Numbered from the stretch's first letter, positions 13,627-27,923 are shown. The stretch is DNA of 64,000 bases from Acanthaster planci (GCF_001949145.1 NW_019091397.1:1273477-1337476), one strand, 5' to 3'. Notes: generated by a model from the letters alone, not told the origin. Translations and numbers: made by a program.

Positions 13627-13635
13627 CATCCTCTC

Positions 13636-14100
13636 TACAGATATATAAATGCATAGACCACCAGTCTTGCGCATTTAACCGTGATTTTGAGAAGTATGGA
13701 CAAACAATGAGCCAAGCGAGGGATGGCAGCGCACGCGTCCAGTGCGCATTACGCGCAACGTACTTACATGGCCTGTATTTGTTTACATGTGTTCCCAAAA
13801 TGTGTTAACCTTTTTGCTCTTCTGTACTGCTAACTCTTCTTTTCAAATATTGCAACCGCATTAATTGTTTTGGATCCCTATGGGCCATATAAAGTAAAGA
13901 GAGGGGGTTTTTACAATCGCAAAATGGCTTCATAGTATTTTATGGCTGGAATTCCTCAACTATACGTAAATTCCCTATATCAAGGGGTGAATTTGCCCAT
14001 AGTTTTGATTTTAGTCGGGCCCCGCGCAGATCACGAAAAACCCCTGTAGTTTTGAATAGAACCTGGCGGTTTATATGTCTGTGGCCTTCTCTATCTGCCC
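13636..14100. repeat. Interspersed repeat family R1, copy A (uninterrupted)
   Basis: This stretch aligns by eye with 51692-52105 over roughly 400 bp. Shared blocks include AACCGTGATTT, GAGAAGTATGG, AACGTACTTACAT, AAATGGCTTCATAG and TTTTGATTTTAGT. Copy A retains the intact junction GCATAGACCACCAG at 13651-13664, corresponding to the site where another element has inserted in copy B. The right end is uncertain. Family not recognised. Confidence 0.7.
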
Positions 14101-14958
14101 CGAGCTGAAGTGCACCCCCAATTGGCGAAAGAAAGACAGGTGGTTACAAGCGGGTTCTTGCACGCGTGCTGCGTGTACGCAAAGACCATACAAGCCGGAA
14201 TAAATTAGTTACGCATACTCAGCGTCCTCCGCATCAAACGCGCATATACTTGTGCGCCTCATATGGCGCACGTATGCGGTGAGTTCCCAAAAAACTACAC
14301 CCTCTTTTGTTCCGCTCGGATTGGATTGGTTTACATTTCTTGTAGAAAGATATTTTTGATAAAAACACTGCAATATGTACCAATACTGAAGTTGGGTAAA
14401 TGTATGTACATGTATGTATGTCATCAAAAGCAGGAGCAATAAGCCAACATCAGTGTGAAGGCAAACTACGAGCCACCAAGAAGGTTGTTGTCAATGGGGC
14501 AAAATCCTGAAACGTAAGACATGCATGTGTTATCATTTATCAACTCATTTACTTTCAAATAGAAATTATTTATGTGATGGAATACCAAAAAGGGAAGGTA
14601 AAATTTGCTAAATGTTTGAGGCAGAAATGGTGCAGTATCCCAACACATGGATGGAATTATAAAATGGAAACAAGTTCTGTTATTATTTGCATGGACAAAC
14701 CACATCCGTGTGAATGTGTGAGCTACATCAAAAACACGGCGGCGAGGATAAAACTTCAAATGCTTTTAAGCTGCTTCAGTTCTACGTTACCAAGTCAAAC
14801 TGGACAATAACATTTCATCTCTCAGCTGTACATGTGACAATGCAAACACAAAACTGAATGACTCCAGCTAACCACAAAGAATTGAATGAAATGGGATGAT
14901 ATGTTGCTGTTTTCTTTGTTTAAATAGGGTTCTGCAAACCCTTTAAATGCGTCAGCAT

Positions 14959-15120
14959 GAGCTCCGTGGTATTGAAATTCCACACCGGTTTGGGCAATAT
15001 TTTAGTCCATCCGTCGGTATTGTTCGGTATGGAACCAAACAAAATTCTACTTTTCATTAATACTGAAATATTGTCCAAGCTGGTCGTGAATCCTCAGAAT
15101 GGAATTTCAAAACCGTGCTC
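14959..15120. repeat. Imperfect inverted repeat (foldback)
   Basis: The left arm (14959-15006, with TATTGAAATTCC and GGCAATATTTTAGT) is mirrored by the right arm (15062-15120, with ACTGAAATATTGTCC and GGAATTTCAAAACCG). The right arm carries about ten extra bases. It could be a small MITE. No target-site duplication was recognised. Confidence 0.4.
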
Positions 15121-18100
15121 TTCTTGCTAATGTGTGTGGCATGTTTGCAGAACACTTTCGAAATAAAGGACAACCACCGCATCTACATATTTCATTCCAG
15201 TCTTTGTGGTTCAAATCATTCAGTCACATGTGTCACTTACAGCAGAGCATAAGAAGTTATTGTCCAGTTCCACTTGGTAACATTAAACTTGAGTAGCTGC
15301 CGATCCATCCGTTAGAAAGACTTTAAAGTTTTGTTATCCGCGCTGTCATTGTGTTTGCAGTTATGGTGTAACGTATAGCGTATAATATTTCACATGGATG
15401 AGTTTTGTTGCCATCGTAACGTAGGAGCTTGTTCTATTGTTTTCATTTTATAGTTTCATGGTCTGTACATGTAGTTGTTTGCGTTCCCATTGATGTCAGC
15501 TTATCACTGCTGTACATCTACCAGCTAATTGTAAATGTTTGTTTGCTGTATAAATATTAGGCCCCCAATGAATAGTGATATACTGGTATCCCTAATACAT
15601 GCACATGCACAATTTCTATGTATTTTCATCACGTGAGCTGCCTCTACCAATATTTGCACACTTGAGAAGTTGTTGTACAGAACTAGCTTTCACTCCAAGT
15701 CTGTACTCACATACATGTATATAAGGTGAATGATAAATAAATTCCAACTCTTTTAGAATTCTTCCTTTCTGCTTCATTTTAATACATGTAGCAAAAGAAA
15801 CAACTCTAAGTATCATGCTTTTTTAACAGAATATGTACAGTAACTGAGGGTAATTTTTTTTTCATTAAAAGATGACTCAGGAAGTCATTGGTGTGGTGTT
15901 CTATTCTGTTGCAAATCAGACTCCAAAACTGTACGTCTAAGTAAAGTGGTTACTTGTGGCATGTTGTGAAAATCCTGCAAGCCTAACGAGAAATACATGT
16001 ATATGTCAAAAGCGTCTCTGCAAACTTCAGACCAGATACTCACTTTTTTCCCCACTTGGATGGCTAAATAGGAAATATCTAATTAGCCGCTGCTTGTATA
16101 AACCATGGACTGTAATTAGTACAGTACGTCTTCCTGCTCTACCCAGATGGAATTACCACAGAAAACTAATCCCAACTGACAAGTCAATCTGTTCTTTTAT
16201 TCATTGATGGATTATTTCTTAAGCTCGTGCACATGTGTACATGTGCAGAATATCAGGTTGTTTTCCCCACATGACCTGCAATAAACACAGACTGGAAATA
16301 ATCCTGGTCTTTTGATATGACATGATTTTCTGAATCAATATAGTAACTTTGAAAATAATGGACAACAGGTGTACTTTTAAATTATTGGTTTTGTTTGAAG
16401 GTAGTGTCATTCACATATGGCCTTTACACTGTTACAAGGTGTTTTGTTCTGTGTGGGCTGCAATTGCTACATAAACATATGTTTCTTAAGCAACATTACA
16501 TTTGAATGTGTATGGGCCTGCTACGAGACAAGAAGCAATCCAAGGAGCAAGGGATTTTAACCCTCATTTTCCCCTCTAGATCTACCTGTTTCTTCCAACA
16601 ATAGAAAAGACAGTCTGAATTTCATTTGTTTTATGTGGATACTAATCATATTCAACCACCACTCCCCTCCCTCGCCTGAACTCACGCATCTGGATTTTCT
16701 GACAGATTTCATTGAAATCATTACGACATCCATGCTTAATTACCAGTGTTACTGCTGTAATCAGATGAAAGGTTTGACATTTTGGTAGTTTATATTTGTT
16801 ACTCCCACTCAGGTCAAAATCTCCCCACCCCAACCCCACTAGCTTTTAAGACATATGACATACATGTACATGTATACTTTGGAAGTGCAAATTTGCTGTC
16901 CATGTAATGGCCTGTTGCCTGTATTGTAGAAAGTCAACTAATGAAGGAAAATAAACTTGTTCAAAACAAATGCACCCTGCAGCATTTCAGTAAGGTTGTC
17001 CATCACAGTCTAAAATAGTCTCTAAAAATAAATACACTGGGCATACTAGCTGGCCCTTGACAAAGTTGTTTTGACAAAAAATGAGCCCCAGTTGTTCAGG
17101 AGTGTGTCTGCAGTGTCTGTAATTCACCAGGAAACAATCTTTTGACATTAATTTTGTCAGTACAGTAGTCCAAGTCCGTTGACACTGAAAATTGGCATTA
17201 GGATGATATGAGACAGGTGACATGCTCATCAGATGCACCCTGGGTTAGTATTTGTTTTTCCGTTTGCCCTCGACCTTGGACTTGCTGACAGCGAGAGGAT
17301 TCATTTGTGGAATGGAATTGGAAAGGAACTTAATTATTGGCATGTGCGGTGTGCACGTTTGCACTTTATTGCAACAAGGAGAGTCAACATTCCACCGGTA
17401 ATGAGGGAATTCATATGGAGGCTACTCATCCAATGTCTGCCAGATGGCTGTGTCCCCGCCCTCTATGTCATCTGACCATGGCACTGCTTCATGGACAAAT
17501 TTTGTCCAGATCACAAATGGCATCTGTTTCACATCATGTGGACTTGTGATGTTTGCTCCGTCGATATGCAGGATAAGCATTTTTGTAGAACCGTATATGC
17601 CGGTACATATACATGTAACTTATCGCAATTAACAAAATTCTGTTTGAGCAATTTGTCAGACAATGAAACTTACTACATGGACATGGACGTGCACTTGTAT
17701 GTCATTGTATGATGAAGGGATTTGAAACCTCCTAAGTACTGTGGGCAGCACTCTGTGTAATGGTGGAGGGGGGCTATGATTGTACATGTACACATTCAGT
17801 CATAAACCATGTGTATCAGGCATGCAACTTCTTGGATCAGCCAATCTCCTCATTTTTTTCTTATAGTTTCACTTACATGGCTTGAAATATATTGCCCAAA
17901 ACACACTTGATCAGTGAGAAGATAAATTACCACACTGTGATTGTACCAAGGCCATGTTTTTATCATATAGCCAACACTTTGCCCAATGGCAAAACATCCC
18001 AATATGGCAGGGATCTGTAAATTCAAATCCTGATACAATTCCTTGCAGTATTGTTGATGGAATTCCTGTGTCATTACTAGAATTCTGTATGAGAAGTTGT

Positions 18101-21100
18101 TGAAGAAGTCTGCATTACTATATATGCTGGAGATGCTGGGCTTATCTCCTATTGGAGCAAACTTATGACATTTTTCACTCAATATCTCGATAGCTATTGA
18201 CTTGTGTTATGACGTGTATGCCTGAAAATAGCATACTGGGTACAATGTAGACGAAGTACGCGCAGTTCATGTTAGGAAACCCCAAACCATCGTACTAAAG
18301 CTAAATCTCCCACATTGCATGTTATGTGGCAAACACATATGTACATGTACGTCATGAGTAAAGTAATAAACCCAGTAAATCAGTTTATTCCACTTTGTTG
18401 CAGAAATAATACAAGAGTAGTACATGTGGACAATACATGTACCTGCGTACTGTATGCTTAGGTCGATCTACATGTATGGTACATGACAAAATGGCTGACC
18501 GAAAATAGCACTGTTTTTTGGGAGGGATTAATACTTGTAGTTGTTACTTTTTTGTCATTTACAGATTTCTATACTTGACAATAACTATGACCAGGGTATT
18601 CTTTTGTCATTTTTGCTAGCTGCATGCATGTGAAGATGACCTTTCTATATGCTTCTTTACATACAGTATACATGTAGATGAATGTGTATACATAGTATAT
18701 CATATATACTGTACATGCAGTGCATTAAAATTAGTTACATGTACATTACAAGCATTGACAAATTCTGATTTGATTTAAGATACATGTAGATGTATGCACA
18801 TTTCACCATTCCTGCATCACAATCCTGAAACAATTGTCTTGCATGCCTCCTGCATTTTCAGTGTCGGTCGAGAGAGATGCAAACAGTCCAAAACCTCTTA
18901 CCGCAGACCTCAGTTTTTCATTTCCTATGATTTATGCATTGTAATAAACCTAATGCAGACCTGTCAAACACAGGCAAGGATACATTTCCCCGAGCGGCTC
19001 CCCGTGGGGGGGGAGGATGAATTCGCTTTGCAAGCGGGACGGGAGATTTACTGCCGACGAGCTTGAAGATGTCTGGCTGCAAGACAACTTAAGGTATACA
19101 GCAGAGATAGTATTAGGTGGCGGGCTGTGATTGTTGCCCCTAAGTTATATCACCACAGCTCAATAAATTTTCCGCCTACTTAGTGACTACAGAACAGATA
19201 CTGTAATTTTTCATTTAAAAGAGAGAGAGAGGAGTTGATGTTTCTAATCAAAGCCTACTGGTTGTTTTTCATTTACAATCTAACTCTGTAGTTATGTGTA
19301 CCACAGTACAGTGGTTACTGTAATTGGGACTTGCTAAAAGAGTCCAAACTTTCTTCAGAGTGAGAAGTCTTTCTGGAGTGGACTTGTCCCCAGCCAGTTG
19401 TTATAGTCTTGAAACAAGGTCTTAAAGGTATAGGATTGCATCTATGTGTGCACATGTAGATTGTACATGTTGTGTTGATTGGTCTGCTTGAAAGCATTAA
19501 TTTGGGTTAAGTTACTTTCGTTGAAGTGCCAGTCTTGTTTTTGTAGCCTTAATTTATCATTTTGTAAGTTATTGCATGATCTTTGTTTATACTTTTTGAG
19601 CAATTAAATTTTTTTTCTCACAACTAAATAAAAAGCCACGGACACAAACAAAGAAGACAACATATTCTTAGAATAATCAACATCAGTGCCCTTATATTCC
19701 TTACAGAAATGATGATTAGCCTTAACATTTTTCAAAGAATTCTTCCATTCTTTTTTTTAATTATTTTTAGTTGTCATAGCATATATTGCTTAATTGCCTG
19801 TTTGCTCTCATAAACTACCCAGCACACTTGGCCATAATTGATGAGGATCAACGGATGCAATACCAGAAGCCTACTTGATTGGACAAGTACATGTACATTT
19901 ACACAAGCTTTTGTTTTCAAAACCTGTAAGGCAGTTTTGTGGATCAAACAGTTTGCCCTAGGTGGTTCATCTCAAAATTCATCCAGGAAAGTGCAGCTTA
20001 TGACAAGGCGGGTTTCCCTTAGTGATTCAGAAAGAGGTTTTCTGCATGCGATGGGCATGGGTGTACATGTACAGATTGCGTGTGGGCAGTAGTCAGTGTG
20101 TAGAGCTCCTCAAATTTGCCCCTTCCTGCACAGAGCGAGAGGTTTCTTTCACAAATCATTCTTCAATTGCCCGAGAGACTTTGGAAAAAAGATACCCACT
20201 CAATTAGCCCAGGCCTTTGATGTCTGCCGCCTGGTGAGATCGTCTATCCATTGTCATCAACAGATGTATATATTACAGGGGATCATACACATGTCTGGAA
20301 TAGTTTGAGAAGAGCCACCCTTGTGGAAGTTGTGATTTTTTTCTTCTAGGTTTTTTTTTTTGTTGTTGTTTTGAGTTGGGGGTGCGTGGTCAAGATGCAC
20401 ATTGTGTCTTGAGTCTCCTGGCAAGATGGATGTCATTTTGTAAATGCTTCAGAAAAAACAAATTTCTGGTTTTCTTTTTCTCTTTTGAGTCTTTGAACTC
20501 TCATATACAAATTTAAAACTTAAAAAACAATACAAAAAGAAACAAAAAATTCCCAGTAAGTAAATAACATGTTGCTGTTGATATTGCCTTAATGCCCACA
20601 CCAGACGCATTATGCGACCTACCTGTACAGCTACACAGTGGCATCATTCACTGCTGCAGTTTTACTGGTGCAATGCAATGTCACACATTTATTTGAGCTC
20701 CGAAAGAGCAATTTACATGTAGTTGACAATCCAGATGTTACTAACCACATTGTCTAAAATCTTGTTTTTTTGTCTAAATTTGTCCCATTCCACAAGAAAG
20801 GGACCTTTAGGTCTTTCTAGGGGGAGGGGGACTTTCTTTTTGGATATCTTCCCTATACCAATGTCAATCATTTTGAGGAATTGTATAACAGGATTCCAGT
20901 TGGCAAGTTTTAAATAAAAGCTGAAATTACAACTGCTGGCAGCAAAATCTACCATTTGCAGCCACTTAATCTTTTATGCAGAGCTGAGTACAATATTTTC
21001 CAGCCACTTACTGAGGAATATAGCCAAAGTTTTTAAGATGCAGTAGTTGGACTGGCTACCCTGACGATGATGTGAATGACCTATTGTGAAGGAATCCATC

Positions 21101-21732
21101 ATGAGTGCATTTGTGAAATGCATGTATCAATTCTCTCTGACAAAGGGTTTTGTCGTAGTGATCTTTGTTTGTCCTCTCACCACGCACATCTTCCTAAGCA
21201 CATGGGAAAAGTTAGAGGGTTTGGTCTGCCTTTCTTAGAAAAATTGATGTCAGGAAAGCGTTGTTCTTAAATTAGATATAAAAATGAATGAATGGACAGA
21301 TACACACTGTACTGTATCCTCCAGCTTGTTTGGTGTTCTTATTCACATTAGTATAAGTACTTTGGGGCAGTCTTTGATGAATAATACCTGCATGTATTGT
21401 ACAGATGGAATGTGTCTGATCATTATGCCAGTCCATCAGAAGTATAGTTACACACTTTATCTTTGCTGGGTTGTTGTAATGTTTACAGTGTGTTTACTTG
21501 ATATATTAGTCAGTCTAAAAATAGTGATGAATGCTTTACTGCAACTGCTGATGGAAGTCTAAGATGGCGGAATTCAAACCAAGGATACTCGCTCTTGTTT
21601 TCCTTAGGTCATTTACTTTGGATACAAGCAAGACCTTTACAGCACACCACGTCGTTCCCAAATTACAATGAGCTCTGTTGTTATTGTCTAGTTTAATTTT
21701 TTGATGACGACTTGATGAGTGCAGATGAGCCT

Positions 21733-21832
21733 GTTATGATGACCTCATAATTGTTCTCTTCTTAGCATTTTCCTAAGGGGGGGTTATGATGACCTCATAC
21801 TTGTTGTTTCCTTAGCATTTTTCTAAGGGGTG
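21733..21832. repeat. 50-bp tandem duplication
   Basis: Two adjacent copies share TTATGATGACCTCATA, CTTAGCATTTT and CTAAGGGG. They differ at only a few positions. Confidence 0.85.
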
Positions 21833-22383
21833 GATTGGGAATAACAAATTTGAAGCTCCATCATAAAAGCACTGTGAACAAAACTGTGACAGTATCAATG
21901 TGTGGGCCTATTGTTTATGTTCTCATTTTGAAAGTCATTTTATTTTGTATCAATGAAAAGGCTGAAGTGCCATACACACTGCAAGAGGAGATGCTGAGAG
22001 TTTTTTAAAGATTACACAACAAACACAGAATGTGGAAGGAAGAGAAAACTTGAGGGAGAAAACAACAGATTTCCCAGGCCAGCCAGCCGTGTTTTTCCCA
22101 CATCCCCCATGAAAACAGAATTGATTTGCTGGCTATAGCTCCGGGCATTCCTTTCACCATAATAGCTTTATTGTTCTGATGATCGATAGACAAGGCATTA
22201 AATAAATGACAGTTTTGCTGTAAATAATTTTTTCTGCAATGGTGGACGAACTACATGTACATGTTGGTTATTGAATTCACCATTGATATTATTGAGTTGT
22301 GTTTTGAGCATGAAATGCAAAATCAACCTACCCAACCAGTCACTACATATTCAAATTTCCTAGGTGCCTATTTCTTATTCGCT

Positions 22384-25300
22384 GAAAAGATTTGATCCCC
22401 TGTGGTGCACCCTGACCTCCCACAATGGAACGCGGCCCCGCCGCCGTGATCGCCCTTCTTTTCTCAGCGCCGCAACGTAAAGGACTTGTCTTGCTAGGCA
22501 TGTTCGATTTATCGTGTTTCCATTTTCATTACATGGTTCTGTGTTGATTTGATCATCCATCCTTCTTGAATAAAGTATTACCTTAATTATCACACTTCGT
22601 AGGGTAAGAGTGTTTTTCTGGTGTATATTTTGTGTTCTTTTCTTTTTTTTTTTTTCTTGTATGTGCACCCTGCAGGTTGTTTACTGTCGGTATTGTGAAG
22701 TTTGTTCCAGCTACACCTGTGTCCACCCCACCAATAAATTACAGGCCTTAGCCGGTTAAATTTAGGGGGTCGCTGTCAGGATCTGTCATACCCATGTCTT
22801 CTCCGGCTACCAGGACTAGGAAAAGGCCTTGCCGTCGTTCAGAGGGCTCCAGCCAGGATTTTGCCAGGCCCCTGGATTTTCCGGCCCCACAGAGCTGACG
22901 GGGAAGCTCTATGGTCGACTGTGGAAGACCCAAGCAGGGACACCGCCAGCATCTGGCAAGGACCCTGTCTCCTTGGTCAAGTGCTGACCTGGCGAGCCAG
23001 TTGGGACTCCAGAGAGAGTAGTACCCCATCAGATGTCTCTTGGGCCCATCCACGCCACGCCCTTCGCCCGACATGGCCCAGAGGAATCCACGTGGCGTTC
23101 CAGCCAGGGTTCCCCCTTGACGCGAAAGAGTACCACCCGCCGTTCGACGTCGGTCAAGAAGACCATTTCTCCTGTGGTCCCTGTGCATACTCCCTCTTGC
23201 CCAAATACCGAAGTCACCCTGGTTCTGGCTTTCAACTTGGCATCACCAGGTCATCGGACCTCATTTCTCCTGGTCCCTCTGCCCAGAATTCTGCAGTTTC
23301 CGTTGACCTCGACTTGGAACGCACCCCGGGCATTCCGCCTTTCGTGGCAGACTGCCACCTCTGCCACCGGGCTGCCTACCACCTGGGCTTCAAACCACCA
23401 CAGCCCATCCATTGCTTGGGCTTTCAACTGGGCACGACCGGGTCATCGGACCGCTTTTCTCCTAGTCCCTTTCCCTGAAATTCTGCAGTTCCCGTTGACC
23501 TCAACTGGGAACACTCCCCGGGGGTTCCACCTCCCATGGCCCTGTCTCCTATATCTGCCGCCAAGTCACCTGCCACCATGAAAGACAAGCATGAGCACTC
23601 CTCTTCTTCATCAGATTCCTTGAAACCCAATAAGCAGCACCCCTTTGACCACCACGAACATACCTCTGTGGCTTGGATGTCAGCCTTCCAGTCCATCAAT
23701 GAAGTTCTGACCTCCATCGTACGGAATTAGAACGCCACCTACTTCCTCCACTCTGGATCCGTTTCTGTTGGACCAGCCTCTTCCGCTTTCTCCGACCACG
23801 AGACATGATGACACTGGGCAGGGATCCACACCAGAATTGCACCAGCCAGGCGTTCTCCCGCAGGAGCAGGCCGCTCCCCATGGGACTGCACATGACTCGG
23901 AACGAGGCACTGCCCTGTCCCCATCCAGGCAACCAGCATTGTTTTCCAAGGAGGACAAACTTGATTCCATTAGCGGCCTCACTCCATCCGATTGCCGCCT
24001 CGGTCCTTAGCAAGTGCTCGGCCTGTCATCAGCCGCTCTCCCAAAGGAGGACATCAGTCACAGCGTGTTTAAATGGCACAGCATGACTGGAGTCTTCCGA
24101 GTAAATTTTTCCAAAACTCCCTCTCGATCGTTCATGCATGAAGATATTCTAGTCTCTAACCAGAACTTGGCACTTGTCTGAGTGTGCTCCAGCCTGATGC
24201 AGTCCTCCACTTAACCACCCGCCAATCTACGGGGCACCCCCGGCTCTTGACTATTGCATGGCCTTACTTCAGTCCAAACAGGTGACCATGTCTTTGGTTT
24301 AAGATGACATCTTTTTCATTGGCATCCTTACCCTTATGACATGTTCCAGATTCTCGGTCCTCCATCAGCCTCCCTTCCTGAGGAAGACACTGACCACACC
24401 CGTATCAGTCAATCGACTGCCCCACGTCTTCAGATACTCTTGCTACTGGGCTCCCAGGTGTGAAGTAGGCTCTTCCCTCTACCAGACCATTCCCCCTTTT
24501 GATCTGTAGTGGCCCAAGTGTATACAATGCCGGGCAACGCATGCCGTGTGTCTCCTTGTCACCTTCCCTTTATCTAGGGCCTTCCAGAAGAACGTCTCTG
24601 AGGCAACTACAGTGAAACACTATTATAACAAGATCCTTGGAACTTTACAAAGAACAAAAAATAATAATAATAGAAATTTTTCAAAAATATATTTCCTGGT
24701 TTAAATATGACCTTGTATTATCAATGTCCGTTTTATCTGTTTTCGACTATAAATGTATTGCAAAAGTCCATCGGGCTCCCTCCTCATATGAACATGAGCC
24801 ATGGTCCCATCTATCGAGGTGGCCATTACCTGCAGATGCCACCTACTTGTAGCCTCCGACACATCTACAGCCTGGGCATCCAAATGTAATCCAGACAGTA
24901 GCACTTTCTGGGCCAACTTCCGGATTGCTGCCCCAGTGAATATGCCATCGGTATGCAGACCCAACCTCGAGTCTCTGTCACAGCCTTATGGGTAGGCCTA
25001 GCCAGGCCACTTGGAAGTGAGTCCACACCTTACCTGGTGATCTATAATGACCACTACAGGCCTAAACCTCCCAGCATTCGATACTACTTCACCAGGCATC
25101 CAGACAGAAACAAGCAAATAGCGTTTCCCGGGCAGCCTTCCAATCTTTTTTTAGCTCTGCCCTTGTGGATTTGCCATCATGATGTAGACCTACCGCTGTG
25201 TCTTTCCAGTCCACATCCCCAGGCATCCGAACCTAAATGATCTTTAAGTCATTGGGGGTTTTACACGCCCCTTGGCACCCCATAATCTGGAGTTTTCTCA

Positions 25301-25500
25301 AGGGGAATTGAGGCACCGGTAGCTGACATGGCTTACTTTCAATTTGACATGAACGTCCTCAATACCCTTCTGCATATTCTGGAGCTGTACACGGCCTCTA
25401 TAAAGACAACTTTTATATTACTTTTATATACTTTTATAGCAAGCCTTCCATTAGGAACTCCTTGCTCAATAAAGACTGACACCGACTTTATCTAGGTTAC
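22384..25500 (+). mobile_element. Decayed retroelement-like block (gag-like remnants)
   Basis: This block is richer in G+C, and in C on the + strand, than its surroundings. Its + strand frames give Ser/Pro/His/Thr/Arg-rich peptide stretches broken by stops and frame changes. One short frame (22794-22898) begins MSSPATRTRKRPCRRSEGSS. Others follow around 22861-23478, 23536-23730 and 23768-24010. A leader-like stretch at 22384-22640 contains AATAAA (22569-22574). This resembles the gag or 5' part of a retrotransposon, but I see no reverse transcriptase or integrase motif and did not find matching terminal repeats. Family and exact limits are unknown; an old processed or host coding fossil is possible. 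Confidence 0.4.
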
Positions 25501-27322
25501 ATAAAGTTTTTGTCTTGATCTGTGACCTATTTCATCTCTTTCCCTCTTATTGAAGTAAATTCCTGGGATGTGAAAAGAGAGTTCTTCTTTCCGTCTCGGG
25601 TGCCCTTATTTGAATTATCTTGAAGGAAAGCCCTCTATAACTTGCAGTCAGATTTGAATACGTCAGGCCACCCCAATTGTGTACAATAATATTTATTTCT
25701 ATATACCTGATGGTCAAACAGTTAATTTCCATGTGAGTTCCAGTGAGCCATTACTCTTGCCATGATAGCCCCCTTTTCTGTGTATTTAAACAGTATCAGA
25801 CTTGCTTTTTAAGCTGTCCACACCCCCTTCCCCCCGTAACATTGAATCTCGTGTTCAAGCGAAAATTCGTACTTTATACTCATACTTGCATTTCTGTTAG
25901 GTGTAACATCCCTTGCGACCGTCATTTAGAAACTTTGACGCCCCTCATCAAGTAGATGGATCCCTTTCCTGACCTGTAATCCCCGCTTCTGATGATGTAC
26001 ATGTACTGATCTCCCTGCTGATATTCCTCACCTTCCCTTGGAAGCTTTTCGTCCATTTCCTCCCCCTCCCCCGACTTTCAGGATTCTTCCTCAGTACTTT
26101 CAGTTTCCTGAGCATTGACCCCAAGCTGTGATCTTTTCCCTGAAAGCTTTCAATCGACTTTTGAGGTGCTGTTTACCACACTGTGGTATTTTATCAATCA
26201 AGCAAAGGAATTATGATGCGAGCCGAGCATAACCCACACACATGCATGTAGCTGGCAATTGGCAAGGGATGCACATTGAATTGGCTCTATCCATAGCATG
26301 TGTGAAAATACATAGGGAGATATATTAATGGCCTTAATTGCAAGGGTGATGGATCCAGGGATGGGGGAGATTAAGGGAGTGTCTCTATGTGTCCTTTTGT
26401 GGCATTTTTTACTTGCTTTGGGAGGGAAATCATCCCCCAGTCTATTTTTGTCATTATACATGTACTTCAGAAACTTACAAATAGAGACCTACATTTAATT
26501 TTGGAGGGTGGCATGGCCCCTTGGATCCACCAATGTGTCCATGTACATGCATGCACTCCATGGACCTATACTGGTACAAACAGTACATGCTTGACAGACA
26601 AATGTAAAAGTTAGCCACCGCTACTTTTATTACATAAAGATGTTACAAATTGTGTGCACATTCTGATGAAATGTTTCCATAGTACTCTCCACCATTCCGC
26701 ATGGAACCTGTGTGGGCATGTGAGCATATTACTCATGTTGCCCCTGTGAATAGTTGCTCAGTGCCGTGTACATGTACTACTGTTCATGCAGGGAGTCTGT
26801 AGCCAAAAAGTGTACATTTATAGCAAATGGTATAATTGGGCAGTTTTTGTTTTGGTGCTGTTCTTCCACTGGAGCAAAACTGAAAAATACAAAAAATGGA
26901 AAAAGAAAAGGAAAGGGGAGAAGCTGACAAGGAGGAAAGGGGATGAAAATTACTCATTGGTTTGAAAATACATCTGAATGGACACCCTTCTGCTGTTGAT
27001 GAGTACTCAGAAACCTCCCTCCCCTATCCTTACACAATACCCATCACGACAAACTCCCACAAACTAAAGGAAAATTTTCACTGATTTTTTTAATGTACAT
27101 GTATGGTTTGAAAGAGCAACTCATCTCTGATCCTGATAAAATGCAAATGTCATGTGAGTGCCACATTGTTAATATGCAGTTTTCACTGCTTTCTCATAAG
27201 TATCTCATTTTGTTGAGGTAAGTTTATACACATTTGTACTTTATAGGTCTTTCAGGAAACTGAGCCTAGAGGTTAAGATTTTGCCCGTCTTCAAGGCATG
27301 ATCAACACAGCATATATTTGAA

Positions 27323-27838
27323 TCAGTCTGTGAAGTTGAGGAACATGTGGGAATATGTCGACATTTTTTACATTGTGGTTCAAACAGAATCAACCCAAGT
27401 TTAAGGTGATTGTTCACTTCCTGAAATTCCTGACACTTGGCTTACCTTTCTGAGCCACCCTGCAGGTGAGGTATGTGGGGCCACTCTATAAAAAATGTCT
27501 GTTTCAAAAAGTGTTATATTAAGGGTCAATTGACCGATTTTATAAAATCACTAAGACCTCACATTAAATTTCCAAATACTAGGAATCATGGGTTGGGGTT
27601 TCTGCTGTGTATTTGGAGGAAATTGGCATACAAACATTGAACTTAAAAAATGGCGTGGTGTCGCTACAGTACATTCACAGATTTTATTTTAAATGTCATA
27701 ATGCCCTGAAATATTTCAGAATGACTACAATAGCCACAACCAATGCTATAACTAACTGAGAAAGTAATCTCAATGACCCCTTATGCCTCATCTGAAAAAA
27801 AATGCCCAAATTTCCTGACACATTCCTCAACTTTGTGG
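27323..27838. mobile_element. Element with inverted termini just upstream of an exon
   Basis: The left end (CAGTCTGTGAAGTTGAGGAA from 27323) and the right end read in reverse (CAGTCCACAAAGTTGAGGAA from 27838) match over about 40 bp with scattered differences, both running into CATTTTTT. The interior has no coding capacity. No target duplication was recognised, so the class is unknown. Its right end is about 85 bp from the exon at 27924. Confidence 0.45.
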
Positions 27839-27923
27839 ACTGGCGCATTTCAGAATTAGTGCACTATGTACATGGACAAGCTTTTTTTAATATGTTGTTT
27901 GGTTTTGATTTGTCTATCGGCAG

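Larger units (their letters stand above)
5422..27923. other. NDUFAF5 intron, about 22.5 kb
   Basis: The intron runs from donor GTAAGG at 5422 to acceptor TCTATCGGCAG ending at 27923. It holds a Tc1/mariner-like MITE, a 50-bp minisatellite, two foldbacks, an older interspersed repeat copy (13636-14100), a GC-rich retroelement-like block (22384-25500), a tandem 50-bp duplication (21733-21832) and a terminal-inverted-repeat element just before the next exon. ACATGTA-type palindromic microsatellites recur throughout. I saw no other exon I could support. Confidence 0.85.

Noticed and set aside
21564-21674. AAGATGGCGG (YY1-like) start with a 36-codon frame in the large intron
   Set aside because: The frame is short, ends without a donor and lacks promoter-like surroundings. 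A similar ATGGCGG at 62581 gives only 17 codons.
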